Shown here: positions 1 to 7,495 of the stretch, piece after piece
Layout of the letters: every line of letters starts with the position of its first letter
Numbering within the stretch: the first letter of the stretch is position 1
From: Flavobacterium sp. KACC 22761
Lineage (GTDB): Bacteria > Bacteroidota > Bacteroidia > Flavobacteriales > Flavobacteriaceae
Direction: 5' to 3'
Assembly: GCF_034058155.1 (NCBI RefSeq)
Contig: NZ_CP139148.1
Span: forward strand, 1 to 64,000
Length of the DNA stretch: 64,000 bases
The notes under the pieces: model-generated
Databases searched by the model: none
What the model was told of the DNA's origin: nothing
The model's input: only the letters and a program-made list of their open reading frames with translations
Program-made: the position numbers and the translations under genes

Positions 1-62
1 CGAAACTTGAAACTCGAAACTTGTCCCGATAGCTATCGGGATGAAACCTGAAACTTGAAACT
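1..62. repeat. GAAACTT-type short tandem repeat with a small palindrome
   Basis: Degenerate copies of a seven-base unit (GAAACTT and close variants) run up to seven bases before the start codon of the acetyltransferase at 69. A perfect 16-base palindrome of the form CCCGATAG/CTATCGGG sits in the middle (about 24-39). Similar heptamer runs lie at about 700-741 and 6148-6175, again just before start codons, so this is a dispersed repeat and not part of one gene. Confidence 0.7.
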
Positions 63-68
63 TAAAAA

Positions 69-593
69 ATGAACAATTATATCATACGAAACGCAAAACC
101 TTCAGAATTTGAGGAAATCGGGGAACTTTTAATTCGCGTTTATTCAGCTTTGGAAGGTTTTCCTAAAGAAGAGGAACAACCAAATTATTATAAAATGCTG
201 GCCAATATTGGCAATTTTACGCAATATCCAGAAACAGAACTTTTAGTGGCAGTTGATGAAAATAATACCATTTCTGGAGCAGTTGTTTATTTTAACGACA
301 TGCAATATTACGGCTCTGGTGGCATTGCGACTCAAGAAAAAGATTCGGCCGGATTTCGATTGCTTGGAGTTGATTCTCAAGCGAGAGGAAAAGGAATTGG
401 AAAGCTTTTGACTTTAGAATGCCTCAAAAAAGCACAAGATTCCAAAAGGAAACAAGTCATTATCCATTCTACTTTAGCAATGAAAACAGCTTGGAAAATG
501 TACGAAAATATCGGATTTAAAAGAGATGAAATTCTGGATTTTATGCAAGGAGAACTTCCTGTATTCGGATTCAGATATCCATTAATTTCATAA
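69..593 (+). CDS. GNAT-family N-acetyltransferase
   Basis: Predicted acetyl-CoA-dependent N-acetyltransferase of 174 residues, the normal size for a single GNAT domain. The acetyl-CoA binding motif A is visible as QARGKGIGKLL at residues 104-114, preceded by the strand LLGVD, and the C-terminal motif B region reads MYENIGF at 144-150. No signal peptide or membrane segment is seen, so it is cytoplasmic. The substrate cannot be told from sequence; GNAT proteins of this kind act on small molecules, antibiotics or protein amino groups. It stands alone on its strand; the next gene starts 155 bases on, after a palindromic repeat. The ATG start follows an A-rich stretch, as is usual in this phylum. 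Confidence 0.9.
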   Translation: MNNYIIRNAKPSEFEEIGELLIRVYSALEGFPKEEEQPNYYKMLANIGNFTQYPETELLVAVDENNTISGAVVYFNDMQYYGSGGIATQEKDSAGFRLLGVDSQARGKGIGKLLTLECLKKAQDSKRKQVIIHSTLAMKTAWKMYENIGFKRDEILDFMQGELPVFGFRYPLIS

Positions 594-619
594 AAAATAA
601 AAACTTTAAACATTTTCTA

Positions 620-687
620 TGTCACCCTGAGCGAAGTCGAAGGGCGCTGCAATTGGAAATGGGGCTTCGACTTCGCTCAGCCTGACA
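620..687. repeat. REP-like palindromic element (CTGAGCGAAGTCGAAG family)
   Basis: Two inverted copies of a unit reading TGTCA-CC-CTGAGCGAAGTCGAAG, with a variable dinucleotide after TGTCA, face each other across about 15 bases and would form a long hairpin. Other copies lie at 22653-22709 (inverted pair), 53211-53263 (direct pair) and, as a single half site, inside purL at 29525-29547. It may also act as a transcription end after the acetyltransferase. Confidence 0.85.
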
Positions 688-748
688 AAACAAACAAAAA
701 CTTGAAACATTAAACTTGAAACATTAAACTTGAAACAAAACAAAAGCC

Positions 749-1873
749 TTGAAACTAAAAACTATCCTTTTTATCGTTGCTTTTCTGGCAACTTTTAACC
801 TTTTCGCACAAAATACCTACGTTTTTCTAGGTTCCTATAATCGTGATAAATCGGCGGAAGCCATTCAAGTTTATCAATTGGATACGCTAAATGGAAAATT
901 GACAAAATTTGCTTCGGCAAAAAACATTGTAAATCCATCTTATTTGGCGGTTTCTCCAAATGGAAAATATGTGTATGCTTGTACCGATACTAAAACGCCA
1001 AACGCGGGAAGCATTAGCAGTTTTGAATTTAATTCTGAAAACAAAAGCCTGACTTTTTTAAACAGCCAAAGAAGTGGTGGTGAAAATCCAGTTTATGTTA
1101 CGATTCATAAAAGCGGAAAATGGATTGCCAATGCCAATTATACTGAAGGAAGCGTTTCTGTTTTTCCAATTTTAGAAAATGGCAAAATAGACTCGATTGC
1201 ACAAAATTTCCAATATATGGACGGAAGTACGCACAAAGAAAGACAAACCCGTTCACATGTACACTCGGCAGTGTTTTCGCCTGAATTTGATTATTTGTTT
1301 TTGCCCGATTTAGGTGCCGATAAAATTCGTTGTTATGCCTTTGATGAAAATCAGAAAAAACCTTTACTTGACACTAAAAATCCATTTACAAAGACTGATT
1401 TAGAAGCTGGTCCGAGGCATTTTACTTTTCATCCCAATCAGAAATTTGGGTATTGTATTGAGGAAATGGCTGGACAAATTAGTGTTTACAAATATGAAAA
1501 TGGTGTTTTGAATAAAATTCAGCGCATCGCTACGCATCCTGATAAAATAAAAGAAGGTTTTGAAAGCTCAGATATTCATATTTCGCCTGACGGGAAATTT
1601 CTGTATGCTACAAATCGTGGAAAAGAAAACAATATTGCCATTTTTGCAATTGATGAAAATGGACTTCTGAAAAATATTGGTTATCAATCTACTTTAGGAA
1701 AACATCCAAGAGTTTTTGCCATTGATGAAAGCGGAAAATTTTTAATTGCTTCAAATGTGAATACCGGAAATGTGGTTGTTTTTAAAATAAATCCAAAGAC
1801 TGGTCTTCTAAAAAAGGTCGGAAAAGAAATCAAAATGGAAAGTGTTTCCTGCGTTCAAATCCGAAAAATTTAA
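749..1873 (+). CDS. Secreted lactonase-family seven-bladed beta-propeller protein (6-phosphogluconolactonase-like)
   Basis: A 374-residue protein with an N-terminal signal peptide (about residues 1-20, ending LFAQ), so probably exported to the periplasm or beyond. The rest consists of repeated blades with motifs such as YLAVSPNGKYVY, FSPEFDYLF, FTFHPNQKFGY and IHISPDGKFLYATNRG, typical of the YbhE/Pgl lactonase family. That family includes 6-phosphogluconolactonase and muconate-cycloisomerase-like folds, but an exported copy is unlikely to serve the cytoplasmic pentose phosphate pathway and more likely opens sugar lactones outside the cell (inference). The start is TTG; it is chosen because the signal peptide begins exactly there and no ATG lies upstream in frame before the heptamer repeat. 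Confidence 0.85.
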   Translation: MKLKTILFIVAFLATFNLFAQNTYVFLGSYNRDKSAEAIQVYQLDTLNGKLTKFASAKNIVNPSYLAVSPNGKYVYACTDTKTPNAGSISSFEFNSENKSLTFLNSQRSGGENPVYVTIHKSGKWIANANYTEGSVSVFPILENGKIDSIAQNFQYMDGSTHKERQTRSHVHSAVFSPEFDYLFLPDLGADKIRCYAFDENQKKPLLDTKNPFTKTDLEAGPRHFTFHPNQKFGYCIEEMAGQISVYKYENGVLNKIQRIATHPDKIKEGFESSDIHISPDGKFLYATNRGKENNIAIFAIDENGLLKNIGYQSTLGKHPRVFAIDESGKFLIASNVNTGNVVVFKINPKTGLLKKVGKEIKMESVSCVQIRKI

Positions 1874-1902
1874 AAATAGAATTTTAATCTGTTACAAAAA
1901 AA

Positions 1903-2430
1903 ATGACTCCGAACAACTTTAATTTACAGCCTGATTTTCTCGAAAACGAAATCTTAAAATTGATTCCGTTGCAAGAAAATCATTTTGAAGCGCTTTATAA
2001 AGTCGCTTCAGATCCTTTAGTTTGGGAACAACATCCTAATAAAAATCGCTATGAACGAGACGTCTTCCGAAACTTTTTTGAAGGTGCGATGGAAAGCAAG
2101 GGCGCTTTTGTTATTTTGGACAAAACAACAAATGAAATTGCCGGCAGTACACGATTTTACGATTATGAACCAGAAAACAAAAGCATTTTTATAGGCTATA
2201 CTTTTTACGGCAGAAACTTCTGGGGAACTGGTTTTAATGCACAAGTAAAAAAAATTATGCTCGATTATGCGTTTCAGTTTGTTGATAACGTTCAGTTCCA
2301 TATTGGGGCAGAAAATTACCGTTCGCAAAAAGCAATAGAAAAATTAGGTGCCAAAAAAATAGACGAAATCAATGTTGCTTATTATAACGAACCTTCGCGT
2401 CATAATTTTGTTTACAGAATAAAAAAATAA
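1903..2430 (+). CDS. GNAT-family N-acetyltransferase (RimJ/RimL type)
   Basis: A 175-residue acetyltransferase of the RimJ/RimL subgroup. The N-terminal part (ILKLIPLQENHFEALYKVASDP, about residues 17-38) and the segment GSTRFYDYEPENKSIFIGYTF (about 81-101) match the usual layout, followed by the acetyl-CoA binding region GRNFWGTGFNAQVKKIML and the C-terminal QKAIEKLGAKK. The classical R/Q-x-x-G-x-G/A loop is represented by RNFWGTG. Proteins of this group acetylate N-terminal amino groups of proteins or small amines; the target is not predictable. It lies 29 bases after the lactonase gene and only three bases before the LOG-family gene, so the two downstream genes are probably cotranscribed. 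Confidence 0.88.
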   Translation: MTPNNFNLQPDFLENEILKLIPLQENHFEALYKVASDPLVWEQHPNKNRYERDVFRNFFEGAMESKGAFVILDKTTNEIAGSTRFYDYEPENKSIFIGYTFYGRNFWGTGFNAQVKKIMLDYAFQFVDNVQFHIGAENYRSQKAIEKLGAKKIDEINVAYYNEPSRHNFVYRIKK

Positions 2431-2433
2431 AAA

Positions 2434-3015
2434 ATGAAAAATATAACCGTTTTCTGCGGATCCAGTTTTGGAACCGATGAAATATTTAGAGAACAGGCAG
2501 AATTGCTTGGAAAAACTTTAGCCAAACAAAATATAGGTTTAGTTTACGGAGGCGCAAACGTAGGCTTAATGGGCGCTGTCGCAGATGGTGCACTGAGCGA
2601 AAACGGAACCGTAATTGGCGTTCTTCCAAATTTTCTAAGATCTAAAGAAATTGCACATTTGGGTTTGACCGAATTGATTTTGGTCGAAAGCATGCACGAA
2701 CGAAAAACCAAAATGAATGATTTATGCGATGGTGTAATCGCGCTCCCAGGTGGTTTTGGAACACTAGAAGAGCTTTTTGAAATGCTGACTTGGGCACAAT
2801 TAGGACTTCATAAAAAACCAATCGCGATTTTAAATACGAACGGTTTTTATGATTCGCTGATTGAATTGACAGAAACAATGGTTGAAAAAGGCTTACTGAA
2901 AGACGTCAATCAAAAAATGCTTTTGGTAAGCGACAATATTCCCGATTTGCTGGAAAAAATGAAAAACTACAATCCGCCAACGGTTGGAAAATGGATAAAT
3001 AAAGAAGAAGTTTAA
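2434..3015 (+). CDS. LOG-family protein (TIGR00730; nucleoside 5'-monophosphate phosphoribohydrolase)
   Basis: A 193-residue Rossmann-fold protein of the LOG family. The signature PGGFGTLEE is at residues 105-113, with SMHERKTKM at 86-94 supplying the conserved arginine and lysine, and GGANVGLMG at 39-47 forming the nucleotide-binding loop. Family members cleave the glycosidic bond of nucleoside monophosphates, releasing ribose 5-phosphate and a base; plant-type members make cytokinins, but bacterial homologues probably serve nucleotide turnover. It is cytoplasmic, of normal family length, and starts three bases after the preceding acetyltransferase gene, which suggests a shared transcript. 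The convergent AraC gene ends 12 bases beyond its stop. Confidence 0.92.
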   Translation: MKNITVFCGSSFGTDEIFREQAELLGKTLAKQNIGLVYGGANVGLMGAVADGALSENGTVIGVLPNFLRSKEIAHLGLTELILVESMHERKTKMNDLCDGVIALPGGFGTLEELFEMLTWAQLGLHKKPIAILNTNGFYDSLIELTETMVEKGLLKDVNQKMLLVSDNIPDLLEKMKNYNPPTVGKWINKEEV

Positions 3016-3026
3016 TGTGTTTCAGA

Positions 3027-3863
3027 TTATAAGTTTTTAAACTGCTTTTTATATGCACTCGGGTTTAGTCCTGTATATTTCTTAAATAATCGATTCAGAT
3101 GGCTTGCATCACTAAAACCAAATTCGTACACGATTTCATTAATACGCATATTGGTAAATTTTAATCGGGTTTCAATCAGCTTAATTTTATATGCGATACT
3201 ATATTCTTGTATATTCTGTCCTGTTTTGGTTTTAAAATACTCGCTTATATACGTTGGTGAAACATTAAAAGCTGTTGCCATTTTCGAAGATTTCAATTGA
3301 TCTGGCCGATAGATATTCTGATGAACATAATGTAATAAATCTAAATTTGGCATCGTGGTGGTCTGCTCAAAATTTATATTCGCCACAAGCGAAATATTTC
3401 TGGCAGCAATGGTTATTATAGTATTTAGAATTTGTTTTATTACTTCTTGTTGCTGCTGATCATGACTTTTTTCTTCTCTAATAAGGGCTTCGATCATTGC
3501 TCTTATTAATGGCTTGTCTGTCACTGTCTTTAATATACATCCCGGCAAATGATTATGATTGTGAAAAATAAATTCAAGTTTTTGAATCCATTCGCTGCTT
3601 TGAGTTTTAAGATAACTGTTATGAAATCTAATAAAGAAAAATTTCGTTTTCTCAGTAACTTCAAAACTGTGAGTATCTTCAGGAAAAATCAAAAATAACT
3701 TATCACTGCTGTAAGGTAATCGATGATCATTTATGATCTGAATTCCTTTTCCTTCCAATACAAAAACCATTTCAAAAAAAGTGTTTTTGCGCTCTTTCGC
3801 TTCATATTCTAAAACTTCTAAAAACTGAAGTTCAAATGGATGGTATAAATTTCTAATTTCCAT
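3027..3863 (-). CDS. AraC-family transcriptional regulator
   Basis: A 278-residue regulator with an N-terminal cupin-like sensing domain (about residues 1-150; FFEMVFVLEGKGIQII and LIFPEDTHSFEV) and a C-terminal AraC helix-turn-helix pair (about 175-275; KMATAFNVSPTYISEYFKTK and INEIVYEFGFSDASHLNRLF, ending KKYTGLNPSAYKK). It is divergent from the DoxX and polysaccharide-deacetylase genes across only 85 bases, so these are its most likely targets (inference). A good Bacteroidota promoter on the minus strand places its last G only five bases before the ATG, which implies a leaderless or nearly leaderless mRNA. The effector is unknown. Confidence 0.92.
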   Translation of the reverse strand: MEIRNLYHPFELQFLEVLEYEAKERKNTFFEMVFVLEGKGIQIINDHRLPYSSDKLFLIFPEDTHSFEVTEKTKFFFIRFHNSYLKTQSSEWIQKLEFIFHNHNHLPGCILKTVTDKPLIRAMIEALIREEKSHDQQQQEVIKQILNTIITIAARNISLVANINFEQTTTMPNLDLLHYVHQNIYRPDQLKSSKMATAFNVSPTYISEYFKTKTGQNIQEYSIAYKIKLIETRLKFTNMRINEIVYEFGFSDASHLNRLFKKYTGLNPSAYKKQFKNL

Positions 3864-3867
3864 CTTT

Positions 3868-3900
3868 CAAAAGTACAAAATATTCCAATGATTGTACAAA
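3868..3900 (-). promoter_or_regulatory. Promoter of the AraC regulator gene, possibly leaderless
   Basis: Read on the minus strand, TTTG at 3900-3897 is followed after 21 bases by TACTTTTG at 3875-3868, matching the Bacteroidota sigma consensus TTTG-N19-21-TAnnTTTG. The start codon at 3863 lies five bases downstream, so transcription would begin at or next to the ATG. A TTGTACAA palindrome at 3892-3899 overlaps the -33 box and could be an operator. Confidence 0.6.
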
Positions 3901-3925
3901 TTTAAAAAAGCAGATCTTCTCAACT

Positions 3926-3947
3926 TTGTTGTATAAAATTACAACAA
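3926..3947 (+). promoter_or_regulatory. Perfect inverted repeat directly before the doxX-like start codon
   Basis: Arms TTGTTGTA and TACAACAA are separated by six bases and end one base before the ATG at 3949. It could be the operator for the divergent AraC protein or, in the RNA, a hairpin that covers the translation start. AraC proteins more often bind direct repeats, so the RNA reading should be kept open. Confidence 0.45.
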
Positions 3948-3948
3948 T

Positions 3949-4341
3949 ATGGAAACAATTTCTTTTTTATTATTGCGCATTGCAATAGCAATCAGCATGT
4001 TTGGACATGGATTAGTACGACTACCAAAACTGGAAGCTTTTAGTAACTGGATGACCAATAGTTTTGAAAATTCTATGCTGCCAAAAATTCTTGTAACTCC
4101 TTTTAGTTACATCTTACCCGTAGCAGAATTTTCAATTGGCGTTTTATTATTACTGGGTTTATTTACAAAACCATCTTTAATTGCCGGAGCTGTAATTATG
4201 CTAATTTTATTATTTGGCACCTCAATGATTGAAAACTGGGAAGCCATTCCGTCACAACTAATGCACATTGCTTTTTTTGCTTTACTGTTACATTTTATAA
4301 ATGATAACAGTTGGGCTATTGATACATTAATTAAAAAATAA
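3949..4341 (+). CDS. DoxX-family membrane protein
   Basis: A 130-residue inner-membrane protein with four predicted membrane segments (about residues 4-22, 50-70, 75-92 and 102-120), the standard size and layout of the DoxX/MauE-like family. The N-terminal pattern LLRIAIAISMFGHGLVRL fits the family start. Members are linked to quinol-dependent redox processes and thiol stress, but most, including this one, have no assigned reaction. It is the first gene of a two-gene unit: the polysaccharide-deacetylase-like gene starts five bases after its stop. Control by the divergent AraC regulator is likely from position only. Confidence 0.85.
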   Translation: METISFLLLRIAIAISMFGHGLVRLPKLEAFSNWMTNSFENSMLPKILVTPFSYILPVAEFSIGVLLLLGLFTKPSLIAGAVIMLILLFGTSMIENWEAIPSQLMHIAFFALLLHFINDNSWAIDTLIKK

Positions 4342-4346
4342 GCATT

Positions 4347-5297
4347 ATGAGTTCAAGAAGAAATTTTATTAAACAAACCGGAATAATAGGAATGGTTGGC
4401 CTGATGAATCCTATTGAAACATTTTCTGAAGTTTCAAACAATGCTCCTGTTTTTTCTTCTAAAAAAACTAAATGGGCAGACGGCTCAAGATTAGTGGTTT
4501 CAATCTCTATGCAGTTTGAAGCCGGAGGACAACCGCTAAATGCCGAAAGTCCTTTTCCTCAAAATATGCAAAAAGGGTTTATTGATCTACCTGCTTCTAC
4601 CTGGTATGAATACGGATATAAAGAAGGAATTCCACGTATGTTGGACAATTGGGATAAACTTGGCGTAAAAGTAACTTCGCACATGGTTGGAACCGCTGTT
4701 TTAAAAAATCCGGAACTGGCAAAAGAGATTATACAAAGAGGCCACGAAGCCGCCGCACACGGAATGAGCTGGAGCACACAATATACAATGCCGTATGAAG
4801 AAGAAAAAAAGTTCATAAAAGATGGTATTGATGCTATAAAAAAAGTCACTGGTTTTACTCCTGTTGGTTATAATGCCAACTGGCTGCGCCGAGGACAAAA
4901 CACACTCAATATTTTACAAGAACTTGGTTTCAAATATCATATCGATGATCTTAGCCATGATGAACCTTTTATCATTCAGGTAAAAAATAAAGATTTTGCA
5001 GTAGTTCCATACACAATCAGATGCAACGACATAGTTCTGATTGAAGGGAAAAACTTTTCATCAGATCAATTTTTCCAACAAGCTAAAATGGAATTTGACC
5101 AATTATACGCCGAAAGTGAAACACAACGACGCCAAATGTCAATTAGTTTTCACGACCGCATTGGAGGAACTCCACAAATGGTAAAAGCCACAAATGATTT
5201 AATAAAATACATGCAACAACATCAGGGTGTGAGTTTCAAACGCAAAGATGAAATCGCCGAAATTGCACTTCACGACAAGACTACAATAAGAGAATAA
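4347..5297 (+). CDS. Polysaccharide deacetylase-family protein with Tat-like leader (NodB/PuuE type)
   Basis: A 316-residue protein. The N-terminus SSRRNFIKQTGIIGMVGLM has a twin arginine followed by a hydrophobic stretch, so it looks like a Tat-exported protein. The body matches the NodB-type carbohydrate-esterase fold: KEGIPRMLDNWDKLGVKVTS, the region ELAKEIIQRGHEAAAHGMSW with the conserved GHEAAAHG metal-site segment (about 131-138), and SISFHDRIGG near the C-terminus. Relatives include chitooligosaccharide deacetylases and the allantoinase-like PuuE group, so the substrate is uncertain. It follows the DoxX-like gene by five bases and is followed by a strong terminator at 5313-5347, which closes the unit. 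Confidence 0.83.
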   Translation: MSSRRNFIKQTGIIGMVGLMNPIETFSEVSNNAPVFSSKKTKWADGSRLVVSISMQFEAGGQPLNAESPFPQNMQKGFIDLPASTWYEYGYKEGIPRMLDNWDKLGVKVTSHMVGTAVLKNPELAKEIIQRGHEAAAHGMSWSTQYTMPYEEEKKFIKDGIDAIKKVTGFTPVGYNANWLRRGQNTLNILQELGFKYHIDDLSHDEPFIIQVKNKDFAVVPYTIRCNDIVLIEGKNFSSDQFFQQAKMEFDQLYAESETQRRQMSISFHDRIGGTPQMVKATNDLIKYMQQHQGVSFKRKDEIAEIALHDKTTIRE

Positions 5298-5312
5298 TCA
5301 ATTTAGAATTTG

Positions 5313-5347
5313 AAATCCATACAAGTTAAAACTTGTGTGGATTTTTT
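5313..5347 (+). terminator. Rho-independent terminator after the deacetylase gene
   Basis: A 14-base stem (AAATCCATACAAGT with ACTTGTGTGGATTT, one G-T pair) around a TAAA loop, followed by a T-run. It ends the DoxX/deacetylase transcript. Confidence 0.8.
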
Positions 5348-5465
5348 ATTTCTGGTAATTGGAATTTCTTTCTTAAATTAGGGCTTCAAAAAAAAATGTT
5401 TTGATTTTTCGTTTTTTTTTGAAGTATTTGCCTCTATTTTACAACGCACATTTTAGACATAAACC

Positions 5466-5933
5466 ATGAAAACAGAAAACAACAAATTTGCAAAAGCCGA
5501 AATGCTGATTAGAAAACCTGTTTCAGAAGTTTTTCAGGCTTTTATAGATCCAGAAATCACACGTAAATTTTGGTTTACAAAAGGTTCCGGAAAATTAGAA
5601 GAAAACCAAAAAACCGAGTGGACTTGGGAAATGTATGGTTTTTCATTGACGGTAACAACATTAGTATTGCAAGAAAATAAAAAAATTGTGATTGAATGGG
5701 GAAATCCAGACGAAATCACTTTGGTCGAATGGATTTTTAGTCCGCTGAATGAAAATGAGACCTTTGTAAGCATTACGAATTCGGGCTTAAAAGGTGATGC
5801 CGATAAAATAATTGACCAGGTTCGTAATTCTACTGAAGGTTTTACGTTGGTATTAGCGGGAGCAAAAGCCTATTTAGAACATAATTTAAAGCTGAATTTA
5901 GTTCTGGATAGATTCCCGAAAGGTCTTGCCTGA
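5466..5933 (+). CDS. SRPBCC (AHSA1-type) domain protein
   Basis: A 155-residue protein of the START/AHSA1 superfamily. Recognisable parts are the N-terminal strand and helix AEMLIRKPVSEVFQAFIDPE, the segment FWFTKGSGKLEENQKTEWTW and the C-terminal helix region EGFTLVLAGAKAYLEHNLKL. This fold binds hydrophobic ligands or, in Aha1-like proteins, HSP90; small bacterial copies have no established reaction. It is cytoplasmic and stands alone between repeat-rich spacers, with 168 bases upstream holding a terminator and AT-rich sequence. Confidence 0.87.
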   Translation: MKTENNKFAKAEMLIRKPVSEVFQAFIDPEITRKFWFTKGSGKLEENQKTEWTWEMYGFSLTVTTLVLQENKKIVIEWGNPDEITLVEWIFSPLNENETFVSITNSGLKGDADKIIDQVRNSTEGFTLVLAGAKAYLEHNLKLNLVLDRFPKGLA

Positions 5934-5939
5934 TAGTAT

Positions 5940-6120
5940 TTTAACCGCAAAGGTCACAAAGATTTACGCAAAGGTCACAAAGTTTTTTGAGAATCACTAA
6001 AGTGAAATGCCCACAAAACTTTGTGCAGAAAAAATGGTAGGCAAAGCTTTGCGAACTTAATATAGATTCTGCTTGCTCCAGCAACTAAAAATACTTAGCG
6101 CACTTTGCGTTAAAATAACA
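5940..6120. repeat. CGCAAAG/CACAAAG dispersed repeat
   Basis: The spacer holds several copies of the short unit A-CGCAAAGGTCACAAAG and, at its right end, the inverse form CTTTGCGTTAAA, giving an imperfect inverted repeat. The same unit makes up the tandem repeat at 51071-51798 and occurs at 57600-57820 and 60418-60550. No gene is seen here. Confidence 0.65.
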
Positions 6121-6180
6121 GATATGTTTTGATCGTAGTACAAGTTCAGCAACCTGAAACTTGAAACCTAAAACAAAAAA

Positions 6181-6549
6181 ATGGAAGTTAAAAAACCCGA
6201 AAATATCGACGAGTACATTGGCGGATTTCCAAATGATGTTCAAGAAATTTTGGAAAAAATCAGAATGACGATTCAGAAAGCAGCGCCCGATGCGAAAGAA
6301 AAAATCAGTTACTCGATGCCAGCTTTTGAGCAAAACGGAATTGTCGTGTATTTTGCTGCTTTTAAAAATCACATCGGACTTTATGCTTTACCAAGCGGAC
6401 ATGAAGAATTTAAGGATGAACTTTCAAAATATAAATCGGGAAAAGGTTCTGTTCAGTTTCCTATAAAAGAAAAGATGCCTTACGATTTGATCACAAAAAT
6501 TGTAAAATTTAGAGTTAAAGAAAATCTGGAAAAAGCAAAAAAGAAATAG
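6181..6549 (+). CDS. DUF1801 family protein (iron-chaperone-like annotation group)
   Basis: A 122-residue cytoplasmic protein of the DUF1801 family, whose fold resembles the frataxin-like iron chaperone group of Gram-positive bacteria. The family core is visible as IDEYIGGFPNDVQEILEKIR (about 9-28), the segment KEKISYSMPAFEQNG (about 40-54) and GLYALPSGHEEFKDEL (about 66-81), ending with the charged helix KFRVKENLEKAKKK. The name iron chaperone rests on structure comparison for a few members, so function here is unproven. A heptamer repeat (GAAACTT type) ends just before the ATG. Confidence 0.85.
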   Translation: MEVKKPENIDEYIGGFPNDVQEILEKIRMTIQKAAPDAKEKISYSMPAFEQNGIVVYFAAFKNHIGLYALPSGHEEFKDELSKYKSGKGSVQFPIKEKMPYDLITKIVKFRVKENLEKAKKK

Positions 6550-6590
6550 TTTTAGATTAATCATTACCGCCATTAACAAAGCATTATTCC

Positions 6591-7487
6591 ATGAAAAAAA
6601 TAAATCTTCTTTTTGTCATTTCTACCTTTTTTGTGAGTTTCTTTTGCAACGCGCAAGACGAAGCTTCAATTGAAAAAGAAATTCTTGAATTGCATAAACC
6701 AACAAAAATAGTTCATGATTCTATTTCAAAATTAATGAAAGAAGTTAATTTAAAAATAGAGACAGAAAAAGATTCTATTAAAAAAAATCAGCTTGCAATA
6801 CGTTTAGATACATTATGGAATGCATTAGATGAGAATGGGATAAATGAATTAAAGCTTGATTTTGATTTTGCCCGAAAACATCCAAATTCATTAAAGGCGC
6901 TCCGCTTAATTAGAATCTCCGTAGGTCGTTTTGTTGGAATGAATTTTTATGACACTTTTGTGGAGGTTTTCCAAAATTTTTCTCCAGAAATCAAAAATTC
7001 AGAAGAAGGAAAAGAGATGGCCGAGAAATTGAATTATTTTAAACAAAGCAAAGTAGGAAGCATCGCTCCAAATTTTAGCTTAAAAGATATCGACAATAAA
7101 ACTATTTCGCTCAGTGACTATAAAGGAAAATATATCTTGATTGATTTTTGGGCCAGCTGGTGTGCTCCTTGCAGAGAAGAATTGCCTTATATTAAAGAAT
7201 TATATAAAAAATATCAGCAACAAGGTTTAGAAATTATCAGTGTTACCAAAGATGAAAAATCAGATCTTTGGAAAAATGCGATCACAAAAGAAAAAATTCA
7301 ATCTTGGAAACACATTTCTATTTTAGAAAACAATAGCTCAATCGATAAAGATTACTTCGTAAATGGCATACCTCACAAAGTGTTAATCGATAAAAACGGC
7401 ATTATTATTGGGAAATGGAAAGGTAGTGGCGAAAACAATAAACACGACCTACAGCAACAATTAAAATCGATTCTTGAAGTACAATAA
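6591..7487 (+). CDS. TlpA-family thioredoxin-like protein, exported
   Basis: A 298-residue protein with an N-terminal signal peptide (about 1-20), a helical stretch (about 25-150) and a C-terminal TlpA/ResA-like thioredoxin domain (about 155-298). The active site reads WASWCAPCREELP with the redox cysteines at 191 and 194, and IAPNFSLKDIDNKTISLSDYKGKY style N-terminal strands precede it. Such proteins reduce disulphides in periplasmic targets, for example in cytochrome c maturation or in outer-membrane protein handling. The long helical N-terminal part is common in Bacteroidota (DUF4369-like layout) and may bind the partner. The next gene starts eight bases on, so the two are likely cotranscribed. 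Confidence 0.9.
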   Translation: MKKINLLFVISTFFVSFFCNAQDEASIEKEILELHKPTKIVHDSISKLMKEVNLKIETEKDSIKKNQLAIRLDTLWNALDENGINELKLDFDFARKHPNSLKALRLIRISVGRFVGMNFYDTFVEVFQNFSPEIKNSEEGKEMAEKLNYFKQSKVGSIAPNFSLKDIDNKTISLSDYKGKYILIDFWASWCAPCREELPYIKELYKKYQQQGLEIISVTKDEKSDLWKNAITKEKIQSWKHISILENNSSIDKDYFVNGIPHKVLIDKNGIIIGKWKGSGENNKHDLQQQLKSILEVQ

Positions 7488-7495
7488 TACGGCAA

